This document shows positions 1 through 8,546 of a DNA stretch of 64,000 nt, one piece after another. This stretch comes from Winogradskyella vincentii. GTDB lineage: Bacteria > Bacteroidota > Bacteroidia > Flavobacteriales > Flavobacteriaceae. The notes beneath the pieces were generated by a model that was not told the DNA's origin, did no database searches, and saw nothing but the letters and a program-made list of their open reading frames with translations. Numbering within the stretch: the first letter of the stretch is position 1; every line of letters begins with the position of its first letter. The translations under genes and the position numbers were made by a program. The stretch spans positions 62,001-126,000 of the forward strand of contig NZ_JAIUJS010000003.1 in the NCBI RefSeq assembly GCF_020166345.1. Reading direction: 5' to 3'.

Positions 1-1955
1 TTTTTCATAACTTAAAACTAGGGTTGGGTATTTGTCTGTTGAAACATTGAATTTACTATCAGGATAACTCAAATATTTTTGACCAAAGTTAAATCTTCCA
101 GATATATTTAACTTTATAATATTGTGAACTTCAAATGGAGCAGAAGAATTGATGGGATCTAATGGATTGTTGCTTAAATATTCTTTATCGTCTTGCGGAT
201 AAAAGGTTTGATCAGTCGTATTAAACAAAGGGCTTCTATTTTCATAAGAAAGACTTGAAAAAAGCCTAAATCCATTAAATAATTCTTCTGAGTAATTTAA
301 TTGAACAAAACCGCGTTCGTACAGTTTCATATAATTTTCTTCAAAAAACAGAGTTGCTACTGAATTCCAGAATGGTCTTATGGGATTAGATCCATTATAT
401 TGTACCACCTGCACACCAGTAGTTAAAGTTAAAAAAGCTCTTGAAGTGTCATTAAACTTAAAGGACAAAGCACCTGTTCCTCTTAATTTTCTTTCTGAAA
501 ACCCATATTGAAAGCCAACATTTGCCCTGAAATATCGCTTAAAGTCATCGTAATTTTTTGTATAAAATATATTGGCATTAGCTGTATACCCTTGTACTGT
601 ATTGAATTGAACACCTCCAAGTGGAACATCAAAACCAAGGCTATAATCTTTAAAAGAATTTTGATAGGTATAGCCAAGTATATCATTAAGTTTAAATCTA
701 TTGTTTTCTCTGTCAAGAGAATCTAAATAGGGTCTTGATTCTTTTACTTCTTGAATACTATCTTTTCTGGTGTAATCTGTACTTTCTTCTAATGTTAGTG
801 GTACTGGTCTTATTTGCTTCCAGAAGAGGGAGTCTTTTTTATTGGCCTTATCTTCAAAGGTAACTAATTCTGGACCAAAGTCTTTTGAGGTTAAACCACT
901 ATTGAACTTATAATTGCTATAAACTGCCGTGAATCTTCCATCACCTTTAATTCCGAAGAACTTATATTTAAAATCAATACTTTGGGAAATTAGTGCCCAG
1001 ATATCTTCCTTTTCTGAATAAGAAAAACTTTGTTGAAGGGATATTATATCTACTGCAGGAATTCTTGCCTGTACTCCAGTAATATCCAATTCTAGTGCAT
1101 AGATGGTCCATTGGTCTTCAACGATGTAAATAGAACCCGAAAAAATAGGATCGTTTTCTCGCTTAGGTATAACATTAATTTTATTTATAAGGTTACCTCT
1201 TTCGTCATAGAAAACGCCTTCTAATTTATAGCGATAATAACTGAAGGCATTATTTGCAATAGGAGAGATGATTTCATTGCCAAATTCTACTGTGTTGTTA
1301 TAGAAATTGAAATCTACATCAATAGCATTGTTAAAGCTAAAACCACTATTATCGCCACTTACTTTAGATGCAGTTATTTTTTCTTTTAGTTTATCAGGTC
1401 TTAAAAATTGAATTTTAGATATTGTTTCAGAAAGGTAAATAATTCCGCTTCTCGTAGAATCCAAGCCACCTCCAAGATCACCAACTTCTTGACCTAATAT
1501 TTTTTCTGGTGCGTCTTTTATTCGTATAAGTCCACGAGAATAAAAGTCTGCTTGATATGAATTGATTTTTTCTAAATTCTCCTTACGCTTAGCAATTGCT
1601 CTTCGCATTATTAAATTAGCCGGATTCTCCTGCGAATCAACAACCACCTCTCCAAGTGTTAAAGATCCTTCTTCTAAAATGATATCAATTGTAAATGGAA
1701 ATGCCTCAATTGCAACTTTCTTTTTTACGGTTTTAAATCCTAAATAAGTAAAAACTATTGTATAGGTTTTAGCTTCCTTTACATTTAGTTCATAATAACC
1801 ATCATCATTTGTGGTTGTTCCAGTATAGGTATTTTCAATTATTACATTGACGAAGGGTAATGGGTTGTTATTAGAATCTGTAATAGTTCCTTTTATTTGG
1901 GCAGACAATAAATAACTAAACAAAGTGAAAATTAGGCAGAGTACTGTTTTATTCA
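1..1955 (-). CDS. DUF5686 / carboxypeptidase-regulatory-like outer-membrane protein (3' end cut off)
   Basis: The reading frame starts at an ATG at 1955 and is still open at the window edge, so about 650 residues are seen and the C-terminus is missing. A signal peptide ends at about residue 19 (LLSA-Q). A carboxypeptidase-regulatory-like beta-sandwich follows at about 20-105 (GTITDSNNNPLPFVNV, then a GYYEL strand). The rest matches the DUF5686 family: alternating strands rich in aromatic residues, as in an outer-membrane barrel. Related Bacteroidota proteins resemble TonB-dependent receptors but lack a plug; their substrate is unknown. It is a single gene reading away from smpB. Family call is firm, function unknown. 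Confidence 0.8.
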
Positions 1956-2070
1956 TAGAAATTGATTGATTAGCTTTAAATAAGTTGATTTTAAAATAAA
2001 TTATAAACCATCTATTCTATTTCAAACTTAGACTAATTCTCAACGCGTAAAAGTTATAGCCTTCTTAAAG

Positions 2071-2529
2071 TTATCGGAAACTTTTCTTAATGCGATCTAA
2101 GTTCCTTTTGTTGTCACGGTCTTTTATTGTTTCCCGTTTATCAAAAAGTTTTTTACCCTTGGCTAAAGCAATTTCTAGTTTAGCTAATCCTTTTTCGTTT
2201 ATGAATAAGCGAAGCGGTATAATCGCCATACCCTTAACGTTAACTTCCTTTTCGAGTTTTTTTAGTTCTCTTTTATTTAACAGCAGTTTACGTTCTGCTT
2301 TTGGTTTGTGGTTATAGTAATTTCCAAATGCATACTCTTCAATCGTCATATTGATTACAAAAAGCTCACCTTTATCGTTAAATTCACAAAAGCTCTCAGC
2401 AATTGAGGCCTTACTTGCTCTTATAGACTTTATCTCAGTACCGGTTAATACAATTCCAGCAGTATATCTATCAACTATCTCATATTGAAATTTAGCCTTT
2501 TTATTCAGTATGTTAACCGTTTTTTGCAT
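2071..2529 (-). CDS. smpB: SsrA-binding protein SmpB
   Basis: SmpB binds tmRNA and delivers it to stalled ribosomes for trans-translation. The 152-residue product has the family order: an N-terminal NKKAKFQY segment, the TGTEIKSIR core strand, the conserved NYYNHKPKAERKLLLNK region, and a basic tail ending in DRDNKRNLDRIKKSFR that enters the mRNA channel. The frame could begin at a TTG at 2538, but that codon lies inside a promoter -7 element (TACCTTTG on the minus strand, 2536-2543). The ATG at 2529 is therefore the better start, and the mRNA probably has almost no leader. Identification is firm. Confidence 0.95.
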   Translation of the reverse strand: MQKTVNILNKKAKFQYEIVDRYTAGIVLTGTEIKSIRASKASIAESFCEFNDKGELFVINMTIEEYAFGNYYNHKPKAERKLLLNKRELKKLEKEVNVKGMAIIPLRLFINEKGLAKLEIALAKGKKLFDKRETIKDRDNKRNLDRIKKSFR

Positions 2530-2535
2530 GGGTTG

Positions 2536-2543
2536 CAAAGGTA
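2536..2543 (-). promoter_or_regulatory. smpB promoter -7 element (TAnnTTTG type)
   Basis: The minus strand reads TACCTTTG, a full match to the Bacteroidota TAnnTTTG element. It ends 6 bases before the smpB ATG, so transcription should start within a few bases of the start codon. No clear TTG is seen about 19 bases upstream (TTT instead). Confidence 0.5.
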
Positions 2544-2634
2544 GTTGTTAATGTTAAAAGTTAAAAGTTTATTAGAACAAAGTCATCTTAGTAAGCATAT
2601 GATTAGATTTACGACTTCATAACAAATTTTAGTA

Positions 2635-3384
2635 ATGAAAAACCTTATAACATTTTGCCTATTCCTTTTATGCCTAGGCTGTCAGGAAGAGAACAAACAA
2701 TCATCTTTAAGTGCAGATGAAATAGTTAATAAATCAATAGAAGTGTCTGGTGGTGAACGGTTTGGTAGTTCAGAGATAAAATTTGATTTTAGAGATAAAT
2801 TCTATTTTGCACAACGAAAACAAGGTAACTTTTTATTAGCTAGAAGCTTTTTCAAGGATAACGATAGTATAACAGATTTTTTAACTAATGACGAATTTAA
2901 GCGTTTAGTAGGAGAGGATTTTATTGTGGTTGCTGATTCAATGATTACTAAATATAGAGCATCGGTTAATTCTGTACATTATTTTTCAGTTTTACCATAT
3001 GGATTAAATGATGCTGCTGTTAATAAATTCTTTCTGGGAGAAGAGGAAATAAAAAACAAAACCTATTATAAAATTAAAGTTACATTCAATAAAGAAGGTG
3101 GCGGAGAGGATTTTGAAGATGTTTTTATCTATTGGATTGATAAAGAGACTTTTAAAGTGCAATACCTCGCATATTCATATAATGAAGATGATGGTGTTGG
3201 TATGCGTTTTAGAGAGGCCTTTAATGAACGTTTTATAGAAGGGATTAGATTTGTAGACTATAACAATTATAAGTCTTCAGATGGTTTAATGTCACTTATT
3301 GATTTAGGTAAGTTATTTGAAAAAAATAAGCTCAATTTACTATCTAAAATTGAGCTTAAGAATATTGTCGTTAATGACTTATAA
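2635..3384 (+). CDS. DUF6503 family lipoprotein
   Basis: The 249-residue protein starts with a lipoprotein signal (MKNLITFCLFLLCLGC, lipidated Cys16). The body fits the DUF6503 family: an early SADEIVNKSIEVSGGERF helix, then repeated strands, including a YWIDKETFKVQYLAYS segment like those of LolA/outer-membrane lipoprotein-sorting folds. No catalytic residues are apparent, and its role at the cell envelope is unknown. It is divergent from smpB and converges on the SDR gene at 3392 with a 7-base gap. Its last codons also carry the hairpin that appears to end the opposing operon (3321-3358). Confidence 0.7.
   Translation: MKNLITFCLFLLCLGCQEENKQSSLSADEIVNKSIEVSGGERFGSSEIKFDFRDKFYFAQRKQGNFLLARSFFKDNDSITDFLTNDEFKRLVGEDFIVVADSMITKYRASVNSVHYFSVLPYGLNDAAVNKFFLGEEEIKNKTYYKIKVTFNKEGGGEDFEDVFIYWIDKETFKVQYLAYSYNEDDGVGMRFREAFNERFIEGIRFVDYNNYKSSDGLMSLIDLGKLFEKNKLNLLSKIELKNIVVNDL
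3321..3358 (-). terminator. Intrinsic terminator of the leftward five-gene cluster, inside the convergent gene
   Basis: A perfect 12-bp stem (TAAGCTCAATTT 3327-3338 with AAATTGAGCTTA 3347-3358, 8-base loop) is followed on the minus strand by a run of six U (3321-3326). It begins 34 bases past the stop of the SDR gene at 3392 and lies within the DUF6503 coding sequence. Confidence 0.75.
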
Positions 3385-3391
3385 ATTTAGG

Positions 3392-4165
3392 TTATCTACC
3401 TAGATAGCCTCCATCTACAGGTATTATTGTACCAGTGATATAGTCACTTGCAGACGAAGATAAAAATACAGCAAGACCTTTAAGATCATCACCAGTTCCC
3501 CATCTTTTCATTGGTACTCTCATAAATACCTCTTCAGTTCTTTTTTTATCATTAATTAATGCAGTATTTAATTGTGTGTCCATATAACCTGGAGCTATTC
3601 CATTGACACATATTCCTCTTGAAGCCCAATCATTTGATAAGGCCTTGGTTAATTGACCTACACCGCCTTTTGATGCTGCATAAGCAGGAATTGTGATACC
3701 TCCTAGAAAGCTCATTAATGAAGCAATATTTATGATTTTACCACCACCTTGTTTCAACATAGTATTACCAGCAAGTTTGCAATAATGAAAAGTTGCATCT
3801 AGATTTATCGCAATAACTTTGGACCATTCATCATCTGGAAAATTTTCACTCGAATATCTCCTTTGAATACCAGCGGAATTAATTAAGATATCAACTCTAC
3901 CGCCTAATATTTCTAATGCTTTTGCATAAGAGTCATCTATTTGAGATTTAATGCTTACATCGGCTTGTATAGCGTCAACGTCAAGTCCGTTTTTCTTAAA
4001 TTTATTACTAAATTCAAATGCACGTTTATCATAATCGATAATTACAGTTTGGGCTCCGGCTTCAGAAATTGCTTCAACCATTGCAATGCCAAGATCTCCA
4101 GCACCACCAACTACGATGGCTTTTTTTCCTTTTAGGCTAAAAGTTTCTAATATGTTTTTTTTCAT
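3392..4165 (-). CDS. SDR-family NAD(P)-dependent oxidoreductase (KduD / gluconate 5-dehydrogenase-like)
   Basis: A classical short-chain dehydrogenase of 257 residues. The cofactor motif GGAGDLG is at 20-26, NSAG at 96-99, and the catalytic Ser149, Tyr162 and Lys166 (YAASK) are present. The C-terminus (ASDYITGTIIPVDGGY) is typical of the family. Its overall look is closest to enzymes that oxidise or reduce sugar acids, such as 2-deoxy-gluconate 3-dehydrogenase, but the substrate cannot be fixed from sequence. It is the last gene of the leftward cluster, 96 bases after the ATP-grasp gene, with a hairpin in that gap. Confidence 0.85.
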   Translation of the reverse strand: MKKNILETFSLKGKKAIVVGGAGDLGIAMVEAISEAGAQTVIIDYDKRAFEFSNKFKKNGLDVDAIQADVSIKSQIDDSYAKALEILGGRVDILINSAGIQRRYSSENFPDDEWSKVIAINLDATFHYCKLAGNTMLKQGGGKIINIASLMSFLGGITIPAYAASKGGVGQLTKALSNDWASRGICVNGIAPGYMDTQLNTALINDKKRTEEVFMRVPMKRWGTGDDLKGLAVFLSSSASDYITGTIIPVDGGYLGR

Positions 4166-4183
4166 TTTAAAAGAATCTAATCA

Positions 4184-4215
4184 TTTACATACCTCTCATT
4201 AATGGTATTTGTAAA
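4184..4215. other. Stem-loop between the ATP-grasp and SDR genes
   Basis: TTTACATACC (4184-4193) pairs with GGTA and TGTAAA (4204-4215) around a 10-base loop, with a 2-base bulge. There is no U-run directly after it on the minus strand. It could be an mRNA processing or stability element, or a weak attenuator, ahead of the last gene of the cluster. Confidence 0.4.
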
Positions 4216-4261
4216 AATTATTTTTTTGATTGGTTATTATTTATGAGTTTCCTTTAGTTTT

Positions 4262-5548
4262 TTAGTTGTGATAATCTTCTGGATTCCATAATGGAGTCCA
4301 TTCTATTATCATATCTTCGCCATCTTCGCCCTTAACATCTAAAATTTCTTTTATGTCAAGAATGGTTTGATTAGTCTCTTCTATGGAATCACTAGCTGTA
4401 TAAATTCTGTACAATATCTGTCTCTCTGTACCAACCCATTCAGGCATTACGGTATCACCTTGCTTAAATCTCTCTACGACAAAATTGACGTTTTTATGAT
4501 TCTTAATTTCATCTAATCCTTTAATAGATTCTATTTTGCCGTCTTTTAATAATATCCAAATAGAACATGCACTTTTACCACGAAACATATAATCATTTTG
4601 TTCAGCAAAATTGTCTTCGCCAAATTTTCCGGTTAATGCAAAATTCAACAACGTTTTTCTATGGTCAAAACCATTGATATGAGCTAAATGTATGTGAGGT
4701 GCCTCACCCTGCAAACGGAACCCAGGATCATAACTATAGAATACTCCATCCTCTACAAAAAACTGAACATTTAATACTCCGTTTTGAACTTCTGTCGCTT
4801 TAAATAATTCACTTATTTTTGGATGAACTTCTTCTACAAAAGATTTGGTGTATTTCGAAGGGTAAACTGTTGATAATGCAATTGGGCTAGAATCTCCTTG
4901 AATTCTTGTTAAAATTCTGTCGTAGGTTGCTGACAAATATGGTACTCCGTCTTTAAAAGTATAATATACGGCCATATCATCACAATTGGAATCCATGTAT
5001 TTTTCTACCATGACAATTCCTTTTTTGGAGAATTTTAAAGCATTTGTTACAGTCTGTCTATAATCTTCTTCGTTTCTACATATTTTCATTCCTACGCCAC
5101 CGCCGCTGTCTACAGGTTTTACCATGAGGGGTAAATCTACGTTAGTTGGTTTTCTTATTTCCTCATCTTTATGAAGGTAAATACCAGGTATGTCTTGTAC
5201 TCCATGTTCAGCACAATATCGTTTATATCCACTTTTACTGCAAAATGCCTCAATGGTACCATCTGTTGCATAACAAGGTAAATTTAGTTTTTCGCAAATT
5301 TCTCTATACGGTTTTACTAAAATATCTGCCACACCAACAAGTACTCCATCAACCTCATTATCTTGTGCTACTTTCACTATTCCGTCAATATCAAACCCAT
5401 CAATATCATAGGTTTCTTTAGCAAATTTCTTGGCTGGTGCATTTGGGTTGGGATCAATTACAATTGTATGTAAACCCATGTTATTTGCTACTTCAACAAG
5501 GACACCTGTTTCCGGATTTCCGCCAAGGATTATTATTTTTTTAGACAT
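4262..5548 (-). CDS. ATP-grasp carboxylate-amine ligase-like protein
   Basis: The 428-residue protein has the three-part ATP-grasp layout. An N-terminal Rossmann-like pre-ATP domain (KKIIILGGNPETG, 3-15) leads to an ATP-binding core with the conserved lysine in LMVKPVDSGGGVGM (about 141-154) and an adenine-pocket strand at IVMVEKYM. A metal-binding strand lies near YSYDPGFRLQGEAPH. Such enzymes activate a carboxylate as an acyl-phosphate and join it to an amine. In glycan and small-molecule clusters they often add amino acids to uronic acids or build peptide bonds. It sits 12 bases after the glycosyltransferase gene. Acceptor and donor are unknown. Confidence 0.8.
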   Translation of the reverse strand: MSKKIIILGGNPETGVLVEVANNMGLHTIVIDPNPNAPAKKFAKETYDIDGFDIDGIVKVAQDNEVDGVLVGVADILVKPYREICEKLNLPCYATDGTIEAFCSKSGYKRYCAEHGVQDIPGIYLHKDEEIRKPTNVDLPLMVKPVDSGGGVGMKICRNEEDYRQTVTNALKFSKKGIVMVEKYMDSNCDDMAVYYTFKDGVPYLSATYDRILTRIQGDSSPIALSTVYPSKYTKSFVEEVHPKISELFKATEVQNGVLNVQFFVEDGVFYSYDPGFRLQGEAPHIHLAHINGFDHRKTLLNFALTGKFGEDNFAEQNDYMFRGKSACSIWILLKDGKIESIKGLDEIKNHKNVNFVVERFKQGDTVMPEWVGTERQILYRIYTASDSIEETNQTILDIKEILDVKGEDGEDMIIEWTPLWNPEDYHN

Positions 5549-5560
5549 ATTTGTTTGGTA

Positions 5561-6808
5561 TTAGTTTAGTTGTTCAATATTTTGTTGAAATAGAAAATTT
5601 TTATCAAATCCTATATTTTTAATTAGTTGGCTTATTATTTTTTCTTCAGTTTTAAAATGTGCAATATGATCATCATGAATTCCCATAAGCAATAATTCAC
5701 TTGTAATTAATCGATGTGTAGAAGGATTAATTGTGGCAATAATTAAGTAGTCAAAATCCTCCTCATTCACTGAGCTAATAGGTTGAACTGAAGCATTTCC
5801 AATTTTTAGATCATGAAAATCCACATCTACCCATTTTACAATTTTGAAATAGTTGGTTTTAAGATTAGTTGATAATATGTGTTGTCCAAATGAACCTGAA
5901 CTGTAAACAACAATTTTAGAGCCTATTGATACATCAGTAAATGGGTTAAAATATTCTGGAGTATCATTTATTTGAATCAATCCACCAGATCTCACCAACA
6001 GTTGAGAATAGAGATAATAATTTAATTGGGTATTCAATAAATTTTCATCCAGAACATCGGACAATTTAACTTTTAAATGATTCATTAATAATCCCAATCT
6101 ATAATATTCCATATTTGGGTCTTCTATTGACTTGACAATAGAATCATGTCTTTGTCGATAGTAATAGAGCGGTATTTTGCTAATCACTAGGCTTTTACAT
6201 AACGCCAAATACGAATAAGTGATTGCTGCATCCTCACCCATTAAAATATCATTGTGGACATCAAATAATACTTGATTAAGTAATTCTTTTTTAAATAATT
6301 TATTCCAAACATAAGTGGACATACCGTGCTCACAAAACTCACCATTAAAAATTGCTTCAGGAATAATTGAAGACTTTATTTGATTTTCATTGTAAACTCC
6401 TGGATTTGATGGTTTAATAGTTTCAATTTTCCCATTAAATTCTCTAAAATGACCAGTAACAGTTAAATCTGCATTATTTGTGATAGCTAGTTTATATAAA
6501 GTGTCTAAGTAATATTTATCCACCCAATCATCACCATCAACATTTGCGATATACGCTCCCTTAGCTACTTCAAGACCAGCTTTACGTGCAGATAAAAGAC
6601 CGCCATTTTTTTTATGTACAACAACTATTCTTGAATCTAACTTGGCATATTGGTCACAAATAATCGGGCATTTATCTGGACTACCGTCATCTACTAATAT
6701 TAATTCGAAATCTTTGAAAGATTGATCGAGAATACTTTCAATACATTTGGGTAAGTACTTTTCTATTCCGTAAACAGGAACTATTACACTTATTTTAGTA
6801 GGTTTCAT
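5561..6808 (-). CDS. GT2-family glycosyltransferase with C-terminal Rossmann-like domain
   Basis: The first ~220 residues are a GT-A fold of family 2: ISVIVPVYGIEKYL at 6-19, the ELILVDDGSPD strand near 35-45, and the metal- and sugar-nucleotide-binding motif D91-G-D93. The last ~110 residues look different: SIGSKIVVYSSGSFGQHI reads like the first strand and glycine loop of a nucleotide-binding domain, followed by FDYLIIATINPSTH, as in PglD-type or CoA-binding-like tails of some capsule enzymes. No membrane segment is seen, so it is probably cytoplasmic. It overlaps the lactonase gene by 4 bases, which suggests coupled translation. Sugar and acceptor are unknown. Confidence 0.85.
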   Translation of the reverse strand: MKPTKISVIVPVYGIEKYLPKCIESILDQSFKDFELILVDDGSPDKCPIICDQYAKLDSRIVVVHKKNGGLLSARKAGLEVAKGAYIANVDGDDWVDKYYLDTLYKLAITNNADLTVTGHFREFNGKIETIKPSNPGVYNENQIKSSIIPEAIFNGEFCEHGMSTYVWNKLFKKELLNQVLFDVHNDILMGEDAAITYSYLALCKSLVISKIPLYYYRQRHDSIVKSIEDPNMEYYRLGLLMNHLKVKLSDVLDENLLNTQLNYYLYSQLLVRSGGLIQINDTPEYFNPFTDVSIGSKIVVYSSGSFGQHILSTNLKTNYFKIVKWVDVDFHDLKIGNASVQPISSVNEEDFDYLIIATINPSTHRLITSELLLMGIHDDHIAHFKTEEKIISQLIKNIGFDKNFLFQQNIEQLN

Positions 6809-7644
6809 TGGTTAGATTTGTTTAGATTAAGATAATATAAGGCACTTCCTCTTAATTCATTGTCAGAAGGGTCATTTGCAGCCGTAATAAACAGATTTTC
6901 ATTTTCATCAAAACAGCAAGATGTCACATTAGAATGTGGTAGTTTTATTTCGTTAATTTTTTTACCGGTATTTGGGTTCCATTGTGACACACAAGATCCT
7001 CCCCACTCAGCAACCCACAGCATTCCATTTTTATCAATAGCCATTCCGTCTGGGCTTCCTTTTTCTGTAAACTCAACTACATTTGAGACAAAGTTAACGC
7101 TGCCAGTTTCTATATCATATTTATATTTTGCGATTTGCTTGGTAGGGGTATCAATAAAATACATGAATCTATTATCATGAGAAAAGGCCAAACCATTTGA
7201 AATGGTTGTGTGGTCAATAATAATTTTACAATTCCCATTATGGTATGAATATACTTTGCCAAGACCTTTTTCCACATCGGGATATCCCATCGTTCCTATA
7301 ATTAATCTTCCTATTGGATCTTGAATGCCATCGTTGTATCTTACATTGTCTGCTATATCAATTTGAAATTTAAAGGATGTTTCAAGGCAATTGAAGTTAG
7401 CTTCAAAAAAACCATTTTTTGAGGCAATTATTACAACTTTTTTCGACTCAGTGAGATATACATTGCTGGTTGGTGAATCTAATTTTATACTCAAAATTTC
7501 ATTTGAAATAGGAGAGTAGCAATACACTAATCCATCTAAAATTGAAACAAAATATAATAGTTTGTTTGTAGGATCGAATATTGGTCCTTCAAATAATTCC
7601 GCCTCTTTTGAGCTATATATTATGGTTGAAGTCAATGTTTCCAT
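6805..7644 (-). CDS. SMP-30 / gluconolactonase family protein
   Basis: A six-bladed propeller of 279 residues. The expected metal ligands of SMP-30/LRE lactonases are visible: Glu19 (LFEGPIFDP), Asn150 (SNGLAFSHD) and Asp199 (GSPDGMAID), with Asn104 (YNDGIQD) as the second-shell substrate contact. These enzymes open sugar lactones to aldonic acids. There is no signal peptide, so it should act in the cytoplasm. It follows the SDR gene at 7646 by one base and overlaps the glycosyltransferase gene by 4, so it is tightly embedded in the cluster. This points to a sugar lactone or acid as a pathway intermediate. Confidence 0.85.
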   Translation of the reverse strand: METLTSTIIYSSKEAELFEGPIFDPTNKLLYFVSILDGLVYCYSPISNEILSIKLDSPTSNVYLTESKKVVIIASKNGFFEANFNCLETSFKFQIDIADNVRYNDGIQDPIGRLIIGTMGYPDVEKGLGKVYSYHNGNCKIIIDHTTISNGLAFSHDNRFMYFIDTPTKQIAKYKYDIETGSVNFVSNVVEFTEKGSPDGMAIDKNGMLWVAEWGGSCVSQWNPNTGKKINEIKLPHSNVTSCCFDENENLFITAANDPSDNELRGSALYYLNLNKSNQ

Positions 7645-7645
7645 G

Positions 7646-8392
7646 CTATATATATTCTCCTCCTGTAACTCTAATTAAGGAACCAGTTGTCATTGCAGAA
7701 TCATCAGATATAAAATGCATTACTGCCGGTACTGGGTCAAATGGACTTAACATTCTTCCCATAGGAATAATATCCTTGGCTTTGTTTTTAAGTTCGTTCT
7801 CACTAACACCTTCCTTTGCCCTTAATTGAATCTCTCCTTCTGTATTTGTCCATCCCATTACCAAATAATTAGATCTAACTCCATATTTAGCATAATGATG
7901 CGCTATGTGATTTGAAAGCGTATATAAGGTGCTCTTGGTAAGGGCATAAGGAGCTCTATCTTCTTGGCCATAATCCATGTGCGCAGATCCAAAAAATACA
8001 ATGGAGCCAGATTTATTGGCCATCATAGATTTTAGGACATGTTTAAGTAAAAAATATGGTGCTTTTAGATTTACATTAAAAATCTTATCGTAAACCTCCT
8101 CTTCAGTGTCAATTATGGAAGCAACAGGAGTAATACCAGCATATATAATCAATGCATCAATTTTCTTAAATCTTTCGATTGTTTGATTGTAATAATCTTC
8201 AATGCCATTAATTGAGTTAAGATCTATTTTATGGAAGTATAAATTGTCTTTACATTCTGAGGACTCAATAATTTGATTGCCTAAATTTTCATCTCTACCG
8301 CAAAACGCAACATTATAACCTTTCTTCAAGCAAGATTTCAGAATTTCATTTCCGACACCTTTGGTGCCACCCAGTAACATAATAGTCTTCAT
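7646..8392 (-). CDS. SDR-family oxidoreductase
   Basis: First gene of the leftward cluster, 248 residues. The cofactor loop is GGTKGVG (8-14) and the active site is Ser136, Tyr149 and Lys153 (YALTK). The usual NNAG motif is altered to IYAG (83-86), which is uncommon but tolerated in some SDRs. The C-terminus (TTGSLIRVTGGEYI) is normal. A TAGATTTG -7 element lies 35-42 bases upstream on the minus strand, with TTA 19 bases before it, so this gene probably starts the transcript. Substrate unknown; context suggests a sugar derivative. Confidence 0.85.
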   Translation of the reverse strand: MKTIMLLGGTKGVGNEILKSCLKKGYNVAFCGRDENLGNQIIESSECKDNLYFHKIDLNSINGIEDYYNQTIERFKKIDALIIYAGITPVASIIDTEEEVYDKIFNVNLKAPYFLLKHVLKSMMANKSGSIVFFGSAHMDYGQEDRAPYALTKSTLYTLSNHIAHHYAKYGVRSNYLVMGWTNTEGEIQLRAKEGVSENELKNKAKDIIPMGRMLSPFDPVPAVMHFISDDSAMTTGSLIRVTGGEYI

Positions 8393-8426
8393 AAATGTAT
8401 AAGCTAGTCTCAGTAAATTTAGAAAT

Positions 8427-8456
8427 CAAATCTAGGTATTTAAATTGAAAAATTAA
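8427..8456 (-). promoter_or_regulatory. Promoter of the SDR/lactonase/GT/ATP-grasp cluster
   Basis: The minus strand carries TAGATTTG (8427-8434), a full TAnnTTTG match, with TTA (8454-8456) in place of TTG exactly 19 bases upstream. The predicted start near 8420 gives a leader of about 27 bases. Confidence 0.55.
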
Positions 8457-8546
8457 CTTTTTTTCCATAGAAGTACTCTATATTCGATTAAACTATTTTA
8501 AAGGACTAAAATTATGATAATTAGGTAGTTTCATCGGGTTTATTTA

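Noticed and set aside
3392..8392. The cluster as a standard capsule or O-antigen locus
   Set aside because: No flippase, polymerase, chain-length regulator or sugar-nucleotide synthesis genes are present.
8520..8540. Third copy of the TTTCATCG motif
   Set aside because: Only 8 bases agree with the copies at 11067 and 38517, and the flanks differ.
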